A program made the translations under genes and the position numbers. Shown in pieces: positions 9,298 through 17,804 of a DNA stretch of 64,000 bases. The first letter of the stretch is position 1; the number at the start of each line of letters is the position of its first letter. The stretch is from the NCBI RefSeq assembly GCF_000012845.1, contig NC_009615.1:1-64000 (forward strand), read 5' to 3'. This DNA is from Parabacteroides distasonis ATCC 8503 (lineage in GTDB: Bacteria > Bacteroidota > Bacteroidia > Bacteroidales > Tannerellaceae). The notes below the pieces were generated by a model. That model did no database searches. It saw only the letters and a program-made list of their open reading frames with translations, and had not been told where the DNA came from.

Positions 9298-10545
9298 ATG
9301 ATTAAAAAATTGGTTTTATTTGTCTCCTTGACGGGAGTTTTTCTATGTACCGCTTCTTGCGGACATAAAGAATTACCGTCAATGGGAGATTATTCCGTAC
9401 AGGTATTTAATGATACCCACGTACGTTTCGCTCCGGATGTATATCCCGCCGCTTTTAACGCTCCGGGACCGGACAGTATCTATCATTTGGTGAATGGCCG
9501 TATTATCTTGAAGAAGGTAACATTGCCGGAATATAAGCGAAACGTTTCCGTCAAACTCCGGGTTACGGTAGCTTCGAATGGAGATCGCTGGGATAAATCC
9601 GGCTCTTGTTTTGTATTGCCAAATGCCTCGGGCATTAATTTGTTGAATATCGCTAAAGGGGAGAAGGAGTTTCCTGCGGTGGATAGCGTGAAACTGGAGA
9701 AGATGATCGGTATCATCCCCGGGACGGATTATCAACCTACCGTGGAATTGATGCGTTTCATGACTCCGTTCGGAGTAGGGCATTACAGTAGTCCCGAGGA
9801 TAGCTTGACGAAACATCGTAAACCTGTGTATGTCGACCATTGGGAGGATAGCGTAAGCTGGGAGCAAGACATAACCGATTTGTATCCTCTTCTGGAAGGT
9901 GGCGCTTATGTTGGGATCTTTATCGATACATGGACACCGGAAGGATACGTCGCTAGCATGACGATCGATGTGGACGAGTCCGATCTGACTTGCGACGCTT
10001 TGCCGAAGAAACATGTAGAGCCGTTGATGAATACGGTTTATTATATCGGGCAGGAATATCCGGATATATTCGCCCGGAAGGACGTGTCATTGGATTTTGA
10101 TATTCCTCAAGGCGCACGTGATGTCCGTCTGAAATATATCGTTACGGGACATGGCGGTCATTCCGGTGGTGATGAGTTCGTGGAGAAACAGAATATTGTA
10201 TCTGTTGATGGAGTTCCTGTCTTGGATTTTGTTCCTTGGCGTACGGACTGCGCTTCTTTCCGTCGTTTTAATCCGGCTACCGGGGTTTGGTTGAGAAAGC
10301 GTCTGGCTGCCTATATCACCGAGAAGGGTTATTCGGAGAAAGAAGTAGAGGAACCCTTGGCGTCTTCGGATCTTTCCCGCTCTAATTGGTGTCCCGGATC
10401 GGACGTGATACCGGAAGAGGTGGAGCTGAAGGATATCCAACCCGGCCATCATACGCTGACGGTGAGTATTCCGGAAGCGGCAGAAGTGGATGGGAATAAG
10501 CTGAATCATTGGTTGGTCTCAGCCTATTTGGTCTGGGATGAGTAA
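9298..10545 (+). CDS. PNGase F-like peptide:N-glycosidase lipoprotein
   Basis: 415 aa. PNGase F enzymes release whole N-glycans from asparagine. A type II signal with lipobox-like CTASC (Cys about 20) predicts a lipid-anchored envelope protein. The C-terminal half has the PNGase F core: [12 protein letters not shown] (about 282-293) followed by PWRTDCASF and RFNPATGVW (about 315-335), close to the family's GGDEF/WRTDC pattern. It begins 5 bp after the hydrogenase stop and may be co-transcribed, though the functions are unrelated. In a gut symbiont it would deglycosylate host or dietary glycoproteins. The family call is firm; activity on N-glycans is inferred. Confidence 0.85.
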   Translation: MIKKLVLFVSLTGVFLCTASCGHKELPSMGDYSVQVFNDTHVRFAPDVYPAAFNAPGPDSIYHLVNGRIILKKVTLPEYKRNVSVKLRVTVASNGDRWDKSGSCFVLPNASGINLLNIAKGEKEFPAVDSVKLEKMIGIIPGTDYQPTVELMRFMTPFGVGHYSSPEDSLTKHRKPVYVDHWEDSVSWEQDITDLYPLLEGGAYVGIFIDTWTPEGYVASMTIDVDESDLTCDALPKKHVEPLMNTVYYIGQEYPDIFARKDVSLDFDIPQGARDVRLKYIVTGHGGHSGGDEFVEKQNIVSVDGVPVLDFVPWRTDCASFRRFNPATGVWLRKRLAAYITEKGYSEKEVEEPLASSDLSRSNWCPGSDVIPEEVELKDIQPGHHTLTVSIPEAAEVDGNKLNHWLVSAYLVWDE

Positions 10546-10570
10546 ATAATGTGATAATATGTTATGTACC

Positions 10571-10617
10571 AATGTGCCAATCATGCTCTCTTCAACTAAT
10601 TGGCATATTGGCACATT
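10571..10617. repeat. Inverted repeat in the PNGase-marC gap
   Basis: AATGTGCCAAT (10571-10581) is the exact reverse complement of 10607-10617, with further partial copies of ATTGGC nearby. There is no clear T run, so it may be a dispersed palindromic element or a weak terminator. It lies in the 94-bp gap between the two genes. Confidence 0.5.
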
Positions 10618-10639
10618 AGCCAATTAAAAAATTATTGAT

Positions 10640-11284
10640 ATGGAAGACTTGTTACCTTTCGCCCTATTATGTTTCACTTCGTTTTTTACGTTGACCAATC
10701 CACTCGGTACGATGCCGGTTTTCTTGACCATGACCAATGGTATGAATGACCATGAGCGGAAAGCGATTGTCCGAAGGGCCACGATCGTGTCGTTCATCAC
10801 CTTGATGGTTTTTACTTTCTCCGGTCAGTTCCTGTTTAAGTTCTTTGGTATCTCCTCGAACGGCTTTCGCATAGCTGGCGGCTTTATTATCTTCAAGATT
10901 GGGTTTGATATGCTTCAAGCACGCTACTCGAACGCGAAGTTGAAAGAGGAAGAGGTGAAAACCTATGCGGATGATATATCCATTACTCCTCTGGCAATCC
11001 CGATGTTGTGCGGTCCGGGAGCGATCGCCAACGCAATCATGCTTATGGATGACGCCTCGACACTCAGCTTAAAGGGTACGTTGATTGGTATTATCGCATT
11101 GGTTTATTTTATCACGTTCTTGATCTTACAAGCTTCTACCCGTTTGGTACGGATATTGGGAGAGACTGGAAATAACGTGATGATGCGTTTGATGGGATTG
11201 ATACTGATGGTGATCGCCGTGGAATGTTTCGTAAGCGGATTGAAGCCTATCTTGATCGATATCTTGCGTGAGGCGATGGGCTAA
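10640..11284 (+). CDS. MarC family integral membrane protein
   Basis: 214 aa with about six hydrophobic segments across its length and no signal peptide other than the first membrane segment. MarC/YchE proteins are inner-membrane proteins once linked to multidrug resistance; amino-acid transport (NAAT) is assigned to some members, and the true substrate is generally unknown. Typical words are TNPLGTMPVFL (about 20-30), AGGFIIFKIGFDML (about 79-92), ITPLAIPMLCGPGAI (about 115-129) and the C-terminal MRLMGLILMVIAVE. It is the last intact gene before the decayed region. Confidence 0.9.
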   Translation: MEDLLPFALLCFTSFFTLTNPLGTMPVFLTMTNGMNDHERKAIVRRATIVSFITLMVFTFSGQFLFKFFGISSNGFRIAGGFIIFKIGFDMLQARYSNAKLKEEEVKTYADDISITPLAIPMLCGPGAIANAIMLMDDASTLSLKGTLIGIIALVYFITFLILQASTRLVRILGETGNNVMMRLMGLILMVIAVECFVSGLKPILIDILREAMG

Positions 11285-11319
11285 CAAATTACCAGACCAG
11301 CTTCTTTCTGCGATGGGCG

Positions 11320-12110
11320 CTAAATATTGGAATAACCTTTTTTATCCTCATCGCAATCGGAGATATTTGCTTTCCAGATAAGTAGCTCTGCTTGGAACGG
11401 GAGATACGATATGATATCATGGGTGTGTGTTGTTCCGTTTGAGATCGTGATCTTCTTGGATTTAGCATACAGGTTCATATCCTTCATTTTTTGCTGTCCT
11501 TCAGGTGTCGTATCATGAACTTCTTGTGTGAAATGAAGTCTGTTTATTTTTAACATGGCTAGGTGATCGATTAATTCTTTGAGATTATCCTTCGAGATGA
11601 GAGTGAAAGGTGTGTGTATTGCCACGGTCCGATTGCTGTATCGGGGGCCATCTAGTATGGTCATTCCCGGTACGTTCCATTGAATATCTCTACCTGAGTT
11701 GGGCTGTTTATTGCTGGAGGAAGCAGAAAACGTAAGGTTTGCGTTGCGTAAAAGAAACCTTTTTGTCCGGATGCTTTTATTAGAATACAAGAGGGGGCTA
11801 TATTCAGTTTATAATGTTCGGCCGCTAGTTCTTTGTCTGTGCGGAATATGATATTGGCTCGTTTGTCTTGTATTTTTATTTCCGGGGTGAATCCGGCGGA
11901 AAGCGTGAACAGATCGGTCAACTCCCGAGCGATCATAGCCTGTTTTTCATTTTCTACACTGATGAGGGTTGCCTTGTTGAATGTGAAATCACCTTTGTCT
12001 GATACACTTTGCAAGGGGAAAGGAATGATCTCCGGTTTTTCGTCCGGAAGGAAACATTTTACAAGTATCATAACCAAAATAATAAAATATATACCCGTTG
12101 TACGTAACAT
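11320..12110 (-). pseudogene. Decayed GH20 beta-N-acetylhexosaminidase remnant
   Basis: Reading from 12110, a signal-like start is followed by a GH20 N-terminal (GH20b) domain containing GQKGFFYATQTLRFLLP. Near 11690-11700 the reading frame shifts: the matching continuation WNVPGMTILDGPRYSN and KINRLHF lies in the other frame (ORF 11790-11320). The segment reaches the start of the catalytic barrel, but the catalytic HxGGDE part is missing and the tail is unlike GH20. A normal enzyme is 550-750 aa. An intact relative lies at 48324-50039 in this window. It neighbours the HTCS remnant, which suggests that a former glycan-use locus was eroded here. Confidence 0.75.
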
Positions 12111-12194
12111 AAGAATAATTTTTAATGATATGCTTTTTTGTTTAATTTTTCACTTGCTGCAAATCTATGCTTTAAGGATATTTTCTTGAGTCCA

Positions 12195-12260
12195 AAATCG
12201 TCCGTGAAAATTCAAAAAACGTTTTTTTATACTCTGCAAGCCTTATATTTCGGACGATTT
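12195..12260. repeat. Spaced inverted repeat upstream of the regulator remnant
   Basis: AAATCGTCCG (12195-12204) is the exact reverse complement of 12251-12260. The arms are 46 bases apart in the 184-bp gap between the divergent hexosaminidase and HTCS remnants, so it could be an old operator of that locus. Otherwise nothing is recognised in the gap. Confidence 0.35.
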
Positions 12261-12294
12261 AGTGTTTTTGCCGAACAATGGGTGATATACAACT

Positions 12295-13342
12295 ATGCGA
12301 GTATTTTGGAAGTTTTTACAATTATATCTATTGCTGTTTTTAGTGTGTTTAACAGAGTCTCTTTATGCAGCTCCTAGGTATTATTTTAAACAAATCTCTT
12401 TGGAAAACGGATTATCGCAGTCTTCCGTAAAATGTGTGCTGGTAGATGAAAGAGGGGTTATGTGGATTGGTACCCGATTTGGGTTGAATCGTTTCGATAG
12501 GGAAAAGATTACCGTTTATCAGGAGGAGAGGGAGAATCCGCATTCTCTTCCTTATAATGATATAGTTTTTTTGGAGGAAGATGCGGAGGGAAATATTTGG
12601 GTAGGAACCTGTTGCGGATTGGCATATTTCGATCGTGGTACTTTCCGGAACCTGCTTTTGAGTCTTCTTCCGGTAATATTTATATTTCTGGAGTGGAAGG
12701 GCTGGTTAGGATACGGCCCGGCTATGACATTCATGAGGAAGAGGATTTTTCTGTGAGCATGATTAATTTGGCTTTAGATGGGTTACCGATTCATCCTGAT
12801 GGTATATCCGGGGAACAGGCTATTTCCATTCCGTGGGATTATGTTTCCCTTGGGAGGGGTATAAATCAGGGGCGGATATCTATTTGGCGAAGCCGTTTGA
12901 TATAGATTCCTTGTTGGTGATTCTGCGGAATATATTAAGACAACGAGACCTACTTCGTGTGCGTTATCGTGAGTCCGGTTGTCTATTCTCTCCAAAAGAG
13001 GATGCGACAAGCAATGCGGACGAACAATTCATGTGTAAATTGAATACGTTGCTTCGGGAGAACTTGAGTAATCCGGATTTGAATGTGCCTTTTATCGCCT
13101 CTGCGATGGCGATGAGTAGAACGACGCTTTATAGCAAGTTCAGTCATTTGTCGGATGTCTCGGTTGGTGATTATGTGATTCGGTTTCGTATGGTCGAGGC
13201 TTCTCGGTTGCTTTCATCTCATAAGGATATGAGTATTCAGGAAGTAGCGGACCGTGTCGGTTTTTCCAGCGCTCGTTATTTTAGTACGGCTTTTAAACAA
13301 AGCTATGGGGTCACTCCAACCGAATATCGTCGAAATAATTAA
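12295..13342 (+). pseudogene. Internally deleted hybrid two-component system (HTCS) regulator
   Basis: Pieces of a normally 1,300-1,400-aa sensor-regulator are compressed into about 1 kb. The first frame (12295 on) has a signal peptide and the start of the periplasmic propeller (GLSQSSVKCV, DERGVMWIGT, GNIWVGT). Near 12640-12660 it jumps to a different frame carrying late-propeller or Y_Y_Y text (GNIYISGVEGLVRI). Near 12845-12860 a third frame resumes inside the response-regulator receiver (GADIYLAKPFD) and continues to a complete AraC-type HTH domain ending at 13342. The histidine kinase is gone. The AraC part (from about 12833) could still be expressed, but no start signal is evident. Confidence 0.85.
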
Positions 13343-13545
13343 GTGTTAGTTGCAGACTATTCTTTTCATAAATTCAATCTTTTTAGCAGAATCTGATAGA
13401 TATCTCCTATAAACAACTTTTTGGGTGAGTCATATGTTTTAAATAGCTCCTGAATGAGGACATTATGATAGATTTTCTATGATAATTATTATTGTCTACC
13501 TATTGACATTTCGGGTTGGCTAGTGTAAAATTGGCTTAAAAAAGT

Positions 13546-14769
13546 ATGGCTACAATAAAAGTAAAGTTTCGTCCATCGACGGTGAGAGGCAAAGCGGGTG
13601 TTGTCTGCTACCAACTTTGTCACAGACAGGAGAATAGGCAAATAACTACCGATATGCGGATATTTCCTCATTGGTGGAATGGGGAGAAACGAGAGTTGGT
13701 TGTTACGCCTGACAATGAAAAAACTATTTTTTCTTATCAGAAACGAATAAATGCGGACTTAGTTGCGATCCGGAAAATCATTCGGGAATTAGATGCTGTA
13801 GGGGATGAATACACCTTATCCGATGTGATCAGGAGATTTCGATCTCCAAAAACTGAAACCGGAATGTTGGACTATTTGAGAAAAGAGATTGGACTCCTTC
13901 ATGATAGCGGTCAATTCAGTACTTCCCGTAATTATTTACGAACATTGAACAGCTTCTCCTCTTTTTTAGAGAATTGTGATATACCTCTCACCGCATTAGA
14001 CTCCGATACGGCTTGCAAATATGAGAAATGGCTATGGGGAAGGAGAGTGAGTAAGAATAGTAGCTCATTTTATATGAGAATCTTGCGTGCCGCTTATAAT
14101 AAAGCTGTACAAGAGCAACTTGTGGAGCAAGCTTTTCCTTTTCATGAGGTATATACCGGGATCGCCAAGACATCGAAACGTGCCGTTAGTGAAAAGACCA
14201 TTTTGAAGTTGCAGAGACTTGACCTGTCTTATTCATCGGCTTTGGCTCTCTCTCGGGATTTGTTTGTATTCAGCTATAGTACTCGAGGGATGGCGTTTGT
14301 GGATATGGCTTATTTGAAAAAAGAAAATATAGGTAAAGGGGTAATTACTTACTGTCGCCATAAGACCGGTCAAAACCTGACGTTGCGAATTGAACCTTGT
14401 ATAGAGGCGATCTTGAGACGATATCTATCGGACTCTTCGAAAACTCCCTATGTATTTCCAATCATTACCGATGAAAATCCGGATCGGGCTTACTTGCAAT
14501 ACCAAACGGGATTGAATTACCATAATCAGAAATTAAAGCGATTGGGGAAGTTAATCGGTGAGACATTGCCTCTATCTTCATACACTCCCCGCCATAGTTG
14601 GGCTACCGCTGCACGCAATCATAATATCCCTGTTGCGGTTATCAGCGCAGGAATGGGACATACCTCCGAGAAGACAACTCTTATTTATTTGGACTCTTTG
14701 GATAACTCGTTGATAGACAATGCGAATAATGGAATTTTAAAAGACCTAAATTCTACTGTCTCTTGGTAA
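13546..14769 (+). CDS. Tyrosine-type site-specific recombinase linked to the capsule locus
   Basis: 407 aa. An N-terminal arm-binding region (about 1-100), a SAM-like core-binding domain (about 105-200) and a catalytic domain (about 215-400). Catalytic residues are visible: Arg in STRGM (about 247), HKTG (about 268), PRHSWA with the H-x-x-R-like Arg-His pair (about 350), GHTSEKTT (about 371) and the nucleophile Tyr in LIYLD (about 381). It lies directly upstream of a probable invertible promoter, and its last seven codons form one arm of that inverted repeat, so it is the best candidate to flip the capsule promoter. It could instead be an integrase of a lost element, but no att duplication was noticed. 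Confidence 0.88.
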   Translation: MATIKVKFRPSTVRGKAGVVCYQLCHRQENRQITTDMRIFPHWWNGEKRELVVTPDNEKTIFSYQKRINADLVAIRKIIRELDAVGDEYTLSDVIRRFRSPKTETGMLDYLRKEIGLLHDSGQFSTSRNYLRTLNSFSSFLENCDIPLTALDSDTACKYEKWLWGRRVSKNSSSFYMRILRAAYNKAVQEQLVEQAFPFHEVYTGIAKTSKRAVSEKTILKLQRLDLSYSSALALSRDLFVFSYSTRGMAFVDMAYLKKENIGKGVITYCRHKTGQNLTLRIEPCIEAILRRYLSDSSKTPYVFPIITDENPDRAYLQYQTGLNYHNQKLKRLGKLIGETLPLSSYTPRHSWATAARNHNIPVAVISAGMGHTSEKTTLIYLDSLDNSLIDNANNGILKDLNSTVSW

Positions 14770-14773
14770 GAAA
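14751..14773 (+). repeat. Left inverted repeat of the putative invertible promoter
   Basis: This 23-bp segment matches the reverse complement of 15068-15090 at 21 of 23 positions. It includes the last six codons of the recombinase gene (Ser-Thr-Val-Ser-Trp-stop) and 4 bases beyond. The two mismatches fall at third codon positions. Confidence 0.75.
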
Positions 14774-15067
14774 TCTTAGAAATACGTCGCAAATGTAATT
14801 ATAATCTGCAAAACAAAAAAATAAAGGGGGGATTTTTGGATATAAATTGTATCCTCTGTTGATGTAACTCGTTAACAAATAGCATATATAAATACGTTAA
14901 TTGTTTTCTTCTCTATTATTCTTTGTCTGGTCTGGAAAATGAGAGTGTATACTTTTTTCGACAACAACCTTATCTTTTTTCGAGTATCAAATTGAGTAAA
15001 CCGAGTAAAAAAGTAGTTTTTATATATTTTATGTATTTGATAATAAGATAAATAACTATTTGTACTG
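14774..15067. promoter_or_regulatory. Putative invertible DNA segment controlling the capsule operon
   Basis: A 294-bp AT-rich, non-coding segment bounded by a 23-bp inverted repeat, between the recombinase gene and upxY. Capsule loci of Bacteroides and Parabacteroides are known to be switched by promoter inversion between such repeats. The best promoter in the segment (14790-14817) points left, away from upxY, so the locus would be OFF in this sequence. An 88-aa reverse ORF overlapping the segment is AT-rich noise. The segment's position, repeat and promoter support the call; inversion itself is inferred. Confidence 0.65.
14790..14817 (-). promoter_or_regulatory. Capsule promoter candidate in OFF orientation
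   Basis: On the reverse strand TTTG (14817-14814), 16 bases, then TACATTTG (14797-14790) fits the Bacteroides -33/-7 consensus. As drawn, it fires left across the recombinase 3' end (antisense). After inversion it would sit beside the right repeat and fire into the upxY leader. Confidence 0.55.
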
Positions 15068-15090
15068 TTTCTTACCAAGAAACGGTAGAA
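15068..15090 (-). repeat. Right inverted repeat of the putative invertible promoter
   Basis: The reverse complement of this segment matches 14751-14773 at 21 of 23 positions. Read on the reverse strand, it encodes the same Ser-Thr-Val-Ser-Trp-stop as the end of the recombinase gene, with synonymous changes only. The 174 bp after it is the untranslated leader of upxY; nothing else is recognised there. Confidence 0.75.
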
Positions 15091-15264
15091 ATATAGGGTT
15101 AGGGTTTCCCATTCACTGTAGTCAGGAATGGTCCTCATTTCGGAATTTTATATAAAAATAGCCGGATTAACCTTGATTGCTGTATATCCTTTAATCAAAA
15201 AATAAGGAAATACAGGAATGGAAGGTATATCCTCTTTGTACATGAATAAAAACGGTATAATTCA

Positions 15265-15804
15265 TTGAAAACAATAACACTTGACGGCAACCATTGGTTT
15301 GCGCTAAAAGTATTTTATAACAAAGTTTTTGAGATCGAGGAATCCCTCAAGAAGGATGATATCGATTGCTATTTCCCTTGTGAGGATGCGGTGGTCATGC
15401 GGAATGGAGTAAGAAAGATCATACGTAAACCAATTATCAGTTCAATCCTGTTCTTTCATTCTACGACGTTGCGTGCGATGGAGATACAGCGACAATTCAC
15501 GGACAAGGTGATACTGTATACAAGAGATAAGGAATTGAAAAAGGTGCCACTTATCATTCCGGACCGGGAGATGAATATTTTCATGTTGGTCACGTCATCC
15601 GGCGAGAAAGGAATGGAATATTTGGGGGCTGACAGTACCAAGTTTTGTCGGGGAGAACGTGTGAGAGTGATTGACGGGAAATTCAAGGGGGCGGAAGGAT
15701 ATATCTGCCGGATCAAGAAAAACAGCCGTTTGGTTGTCGCCATTCAGGGGGTCTGTGCCGTAGCGACCTCCTATATCCCACAAAGCTTTATTCAAAAAAT
15801 ATGA
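15265..15804 (+). CDS. upxY: UpxY-family transcription antiterminator (NusG-like)
   Basis: 179 aa. UpxY proteins are locus-specific NusG paralogues that ride RNA polymerase from the 5' leader of a capsule operon and prevent early termination. The N-terminal NGN domain begins with WFALKVFYNK (about residues 11-20), and a C-terminal KOW motif is visible as GERVRVIDGKFKGAEGYI (about 130-147). The start must be TTG at 15265: an in-frame stop lies six codons upstream, and the first internal Met is at about residue 46, inside the NGN domain. A weak start could keep this regulator scarce. It is the first gene of the capsule operon and overlaps the next gene by 4 bases. Confidence 0.88.
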   Translation: MKTITLDGNHWFALKVFYNKVFEIEESLKKDDIDCYFPCEDAVVMRNGVRKIIRKPIISSILFFHSTTLRAMEIQRQFTDKVILYTRDKELKKVPLIIPDREMNIFMLVTSSGEKGMEYLGADSTKFCRGERVRVIDGKFKGAEGYICRIKKNSRLVVAIQGVCAVATSYIPQSFIQKI

Positions 15805-16928
15805 GAACGATAATAGAGACCGGTCTTTTTTTATCGGGTGGTTTTTTGATATCCATTTTACAGGGATTGATACTTATCCCCAATATCTTGTTGATCTCCT
15901 ATAAGAAACGATTGTTCGATCAGCCCGACGAGCGTAAGGTGCATTCCATACCTGTTCCCCGCTTGGGAGGTATCTCTTTCTTCCCGGCGATACTCGTGTC
16001 GCTCTGTTTGATAATCGGTCTGTTCCATTGCGTTGGGATTCCGATAGCTCGTTTGCTAACCGATCGAAGTTTGTTGGAGTTACTGTTTTGGGTCAGTGGT
16101 TGTATGCTACTTTATCTCATTGGTGTGGCAGATGATCTGGTGGGTGTCGGTTATCGTTACAAATTTGTTGTTCAGGTTTTTACGGCGATCCTATTGGTGT
16201 TGCCGGGGGCATGGATTAACTCGTTAGGCGGTTTGTTCGGAATTTATATGCTTCCTTCGTGGGTGGGTATTCCTTTGACGGTTTTGATAGTCGTTTATAT
16301 AACCAACGCTATTAACCTGATTGACGGTATAGACGGCTTGGCTTCCGGCTTGAGTTGTATCGCGCTTACCGTATTGGCGGCTATCTGTATATCTAACGGA
16401 TCTTATTTTTATGCATTGTTGGCGTTAGCTACATTAGGTATATTGATACCTTTCTGGTTCTATAACGTTTTTGGCAACGCTCAGCGTGGGCACAAACTTT
16501 TCATGGGGGATACAGGAAGCTTGACGATCGGTTATATCCTCAGCTTCTTGGTAATACAACTAAGTGTCGTACATTCAGATGGGGAGGTCCGGACAAACCC
16601 TTATATGGTTATAGCATTCTCGACGCTCCTGGTTCCTCTTCTTGATGTCTTCCGTGTGGTGTTGCATCGATTACGTAAAGGCAGGAATCCCTTCTTACCG
16701 GATAAGAATCACATCCATCATAAGTTGTTGCGGACTGGTATGCGTGTCCGTACGGTATTGGTGACGGTCCTGTTAATCTCCTTCTTTTTCATAGGGATGA
16801 ATATCCTGCTGTCCCCGGTTTTAAATCTTACTTGGTTATTGGTACTAAATATGTTGTTGTGGGCATTGATACATCTTATCATCAACCGGTGCATCATCCT
16901 TTATCAGGAAAAAGAGTGGCATCAATGA
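15801..16928 (+). CDS. WecA/MraY-type undecaprenyl-phosphate sugar-1-phosphate transferase
   Basis: 375 aa with about ten to eleven membrane segments. It transfers a HexNAc-1-phosphate from a UDP-sugar to undecaprenyl phosphate at the inner membrane, starting the repeat unit. Family motifs are DDLVGV (about 113-118), NAINLIDGIDGLASG (about 168-182), MGDTGSL (about 236-242) and the HIHH loop (about 305-308). The gene starts inside the upxY stop (ATGA overlap), so the two are translationally coupled. The substrate is probably UDP-GlcNAc or a related HexNAc; this cannot be fixed from sequence alone. Confidence 0.9.
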   Translation: MRTIIETGLFLSGGFLISILQGLILIPNILLISYKKRLFDQPDERKVHSIPVPRLGGISFFPAILVSLCLIIGLFHCVGIPIARLLTDRSLLELLFWVSGCMLLYLIGVADDLVGVGYRYKFVVQVFTAILLVLPGAWINSLGGLFGIYMLPSWVGIPLTVLIVVYITNAINLIDGIDGLASGLSCIALTVLAAICISNGSYFYALLALATLGILIPFWFYNVFGNAQRGHKLFMGDTGSLTIGYILSFLVIQLSVVHSDGEVRTNPYMVIAFSTLLVPLLDVFRVVLHRLRKGRNPFLPDKNHIHHKLLRTGMRVRTVLVTVLLISFFFIGMNILLSPVLNLTWLLVLNMLLWALIHLIINRCIILYQEKEWHQ

Positions 16929-16952
16929 AATCAAATCAATTAATTTTATATC

Positions 16953-17771
16953 ATGAATAAGAGTTCTCGTTATTCACATGTGTTTTTCATACAATTGGTA
17001 GGGTTGTTATTTCTTTTAAGCGCCTGTTCCACTACGCACCAAACGAATTATTTTCAAGATCTTCACCCCGGAGAGAGTGAGCAGAAGGTCGTGTCTCCAT
17101 TGACGGTCAAGATACGACCGGGCGATCAGATCTCTATTCTGGTGAATAGCCGAGATCCCCAACTGACCAACCTATTTAATTTGCCGATCCTGTCGCAGCA
17201 GGTCGGACAGGTATCGCAAGGTAGTGGATCAAGTCGTGGCTTGTCCGGCTATACGGTAGACGATCGGGGTGAGATTGATTTTCCTGTATTGGGAAAAATC
17301 CATGTGGCGGGGAAAAGCCGGTCTGAGATAGCGGCCTTTATCAAGGATGCGTTGATTACAGGGAATTACGTAAAAGATCCGGTGGTGACCGTTGAATTTA
17401 TGAACCTTACAATATCGGTTCTGGGTGAGGTGAACAACCCGGGGCGTTTCAATATCGACCGGGATCAAATGACCTTGTTAGACGCTATCAGTATGGCGGG
17501 CGATTTGACGATTTATGGCAAACGGGATAAGGTAATGGTACTACGTGAGGAAAATGGAGCGCAACGAGTTTACGGCATAGACCTTTGCTCCGCCAGCCAG
17601 ATGTATGCGTCTCCCGCCTATAACCTCCAGCAGAATGACGTGATTTATGTGGAGCCGAATACCGTGCGGGCACGTCAGTCCACTGTCAACGGAAACAATG
17701 TTCGTTCCACCTCCTTTTGGATATCGCTGGCTTCCTTGTTGACAACGATTAGCGTACTTGTATTCAAATAA
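16953..17771 (+). CDS. Polysaccharide export outer-membrane lipoprotein (Wza-like)
   Basis: 272 aa. An N-terminal signal with lipobox LLSAC (Cys about 25) is followed by the Poly_export domain (about 48-140; VKIRPGDQISILV) and an SLBB-type domain (about 150-225; VLGEVNNPGRFNI). A hydrophobic C-terminal stretch (about 250-271) suits membrane insertion. It forms the outer-membrane channel that passes finished capsule outward together with the Wzc-like protein next door (33 bp gap). Confidence 0.92.
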   Translation: MNKSSRYSHVFFIQLVGLLFLLSACSTTHQTNYFQDLHPGESEQKVVSPLTVKIRPGDQISILVNSRDPQLTNLFNLPILSQQVGQVSQGSGSSRGLSGYTVDDRGEIDFPVLGKIHVAGKSRSEIAAFIKDALITGNYVKDPVVTVEFMNLTISVLGEVNNPGRFNIDRDQMTLLDAISMAGDLTIYGKRDKVMVLREENGAQRVYGIDLCSASQMYASPAYNLQQNDVIYVEPNTVRARQSTVNGNNVRSTSFWISLASLLTTISVLVFK

Positions 17772-17804
17772 TAATTGATCATTCAATTCATTCATTAAAA
17801 AATT

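Noticed and set aside
13343..13545. Attachment site or promoter element before the recombinase gene
   Set aside because: No tRNA gene, direct repeat or clear TAnnTTTG box was found in this 203-bp gap.
14872..15138. 88-aa reverse ORF over the invertible segment
   Set aside because: AT-rich, Tyr/Phe-laden translation with no family pattern; it spans a repeat arm and would be broken by inversion.
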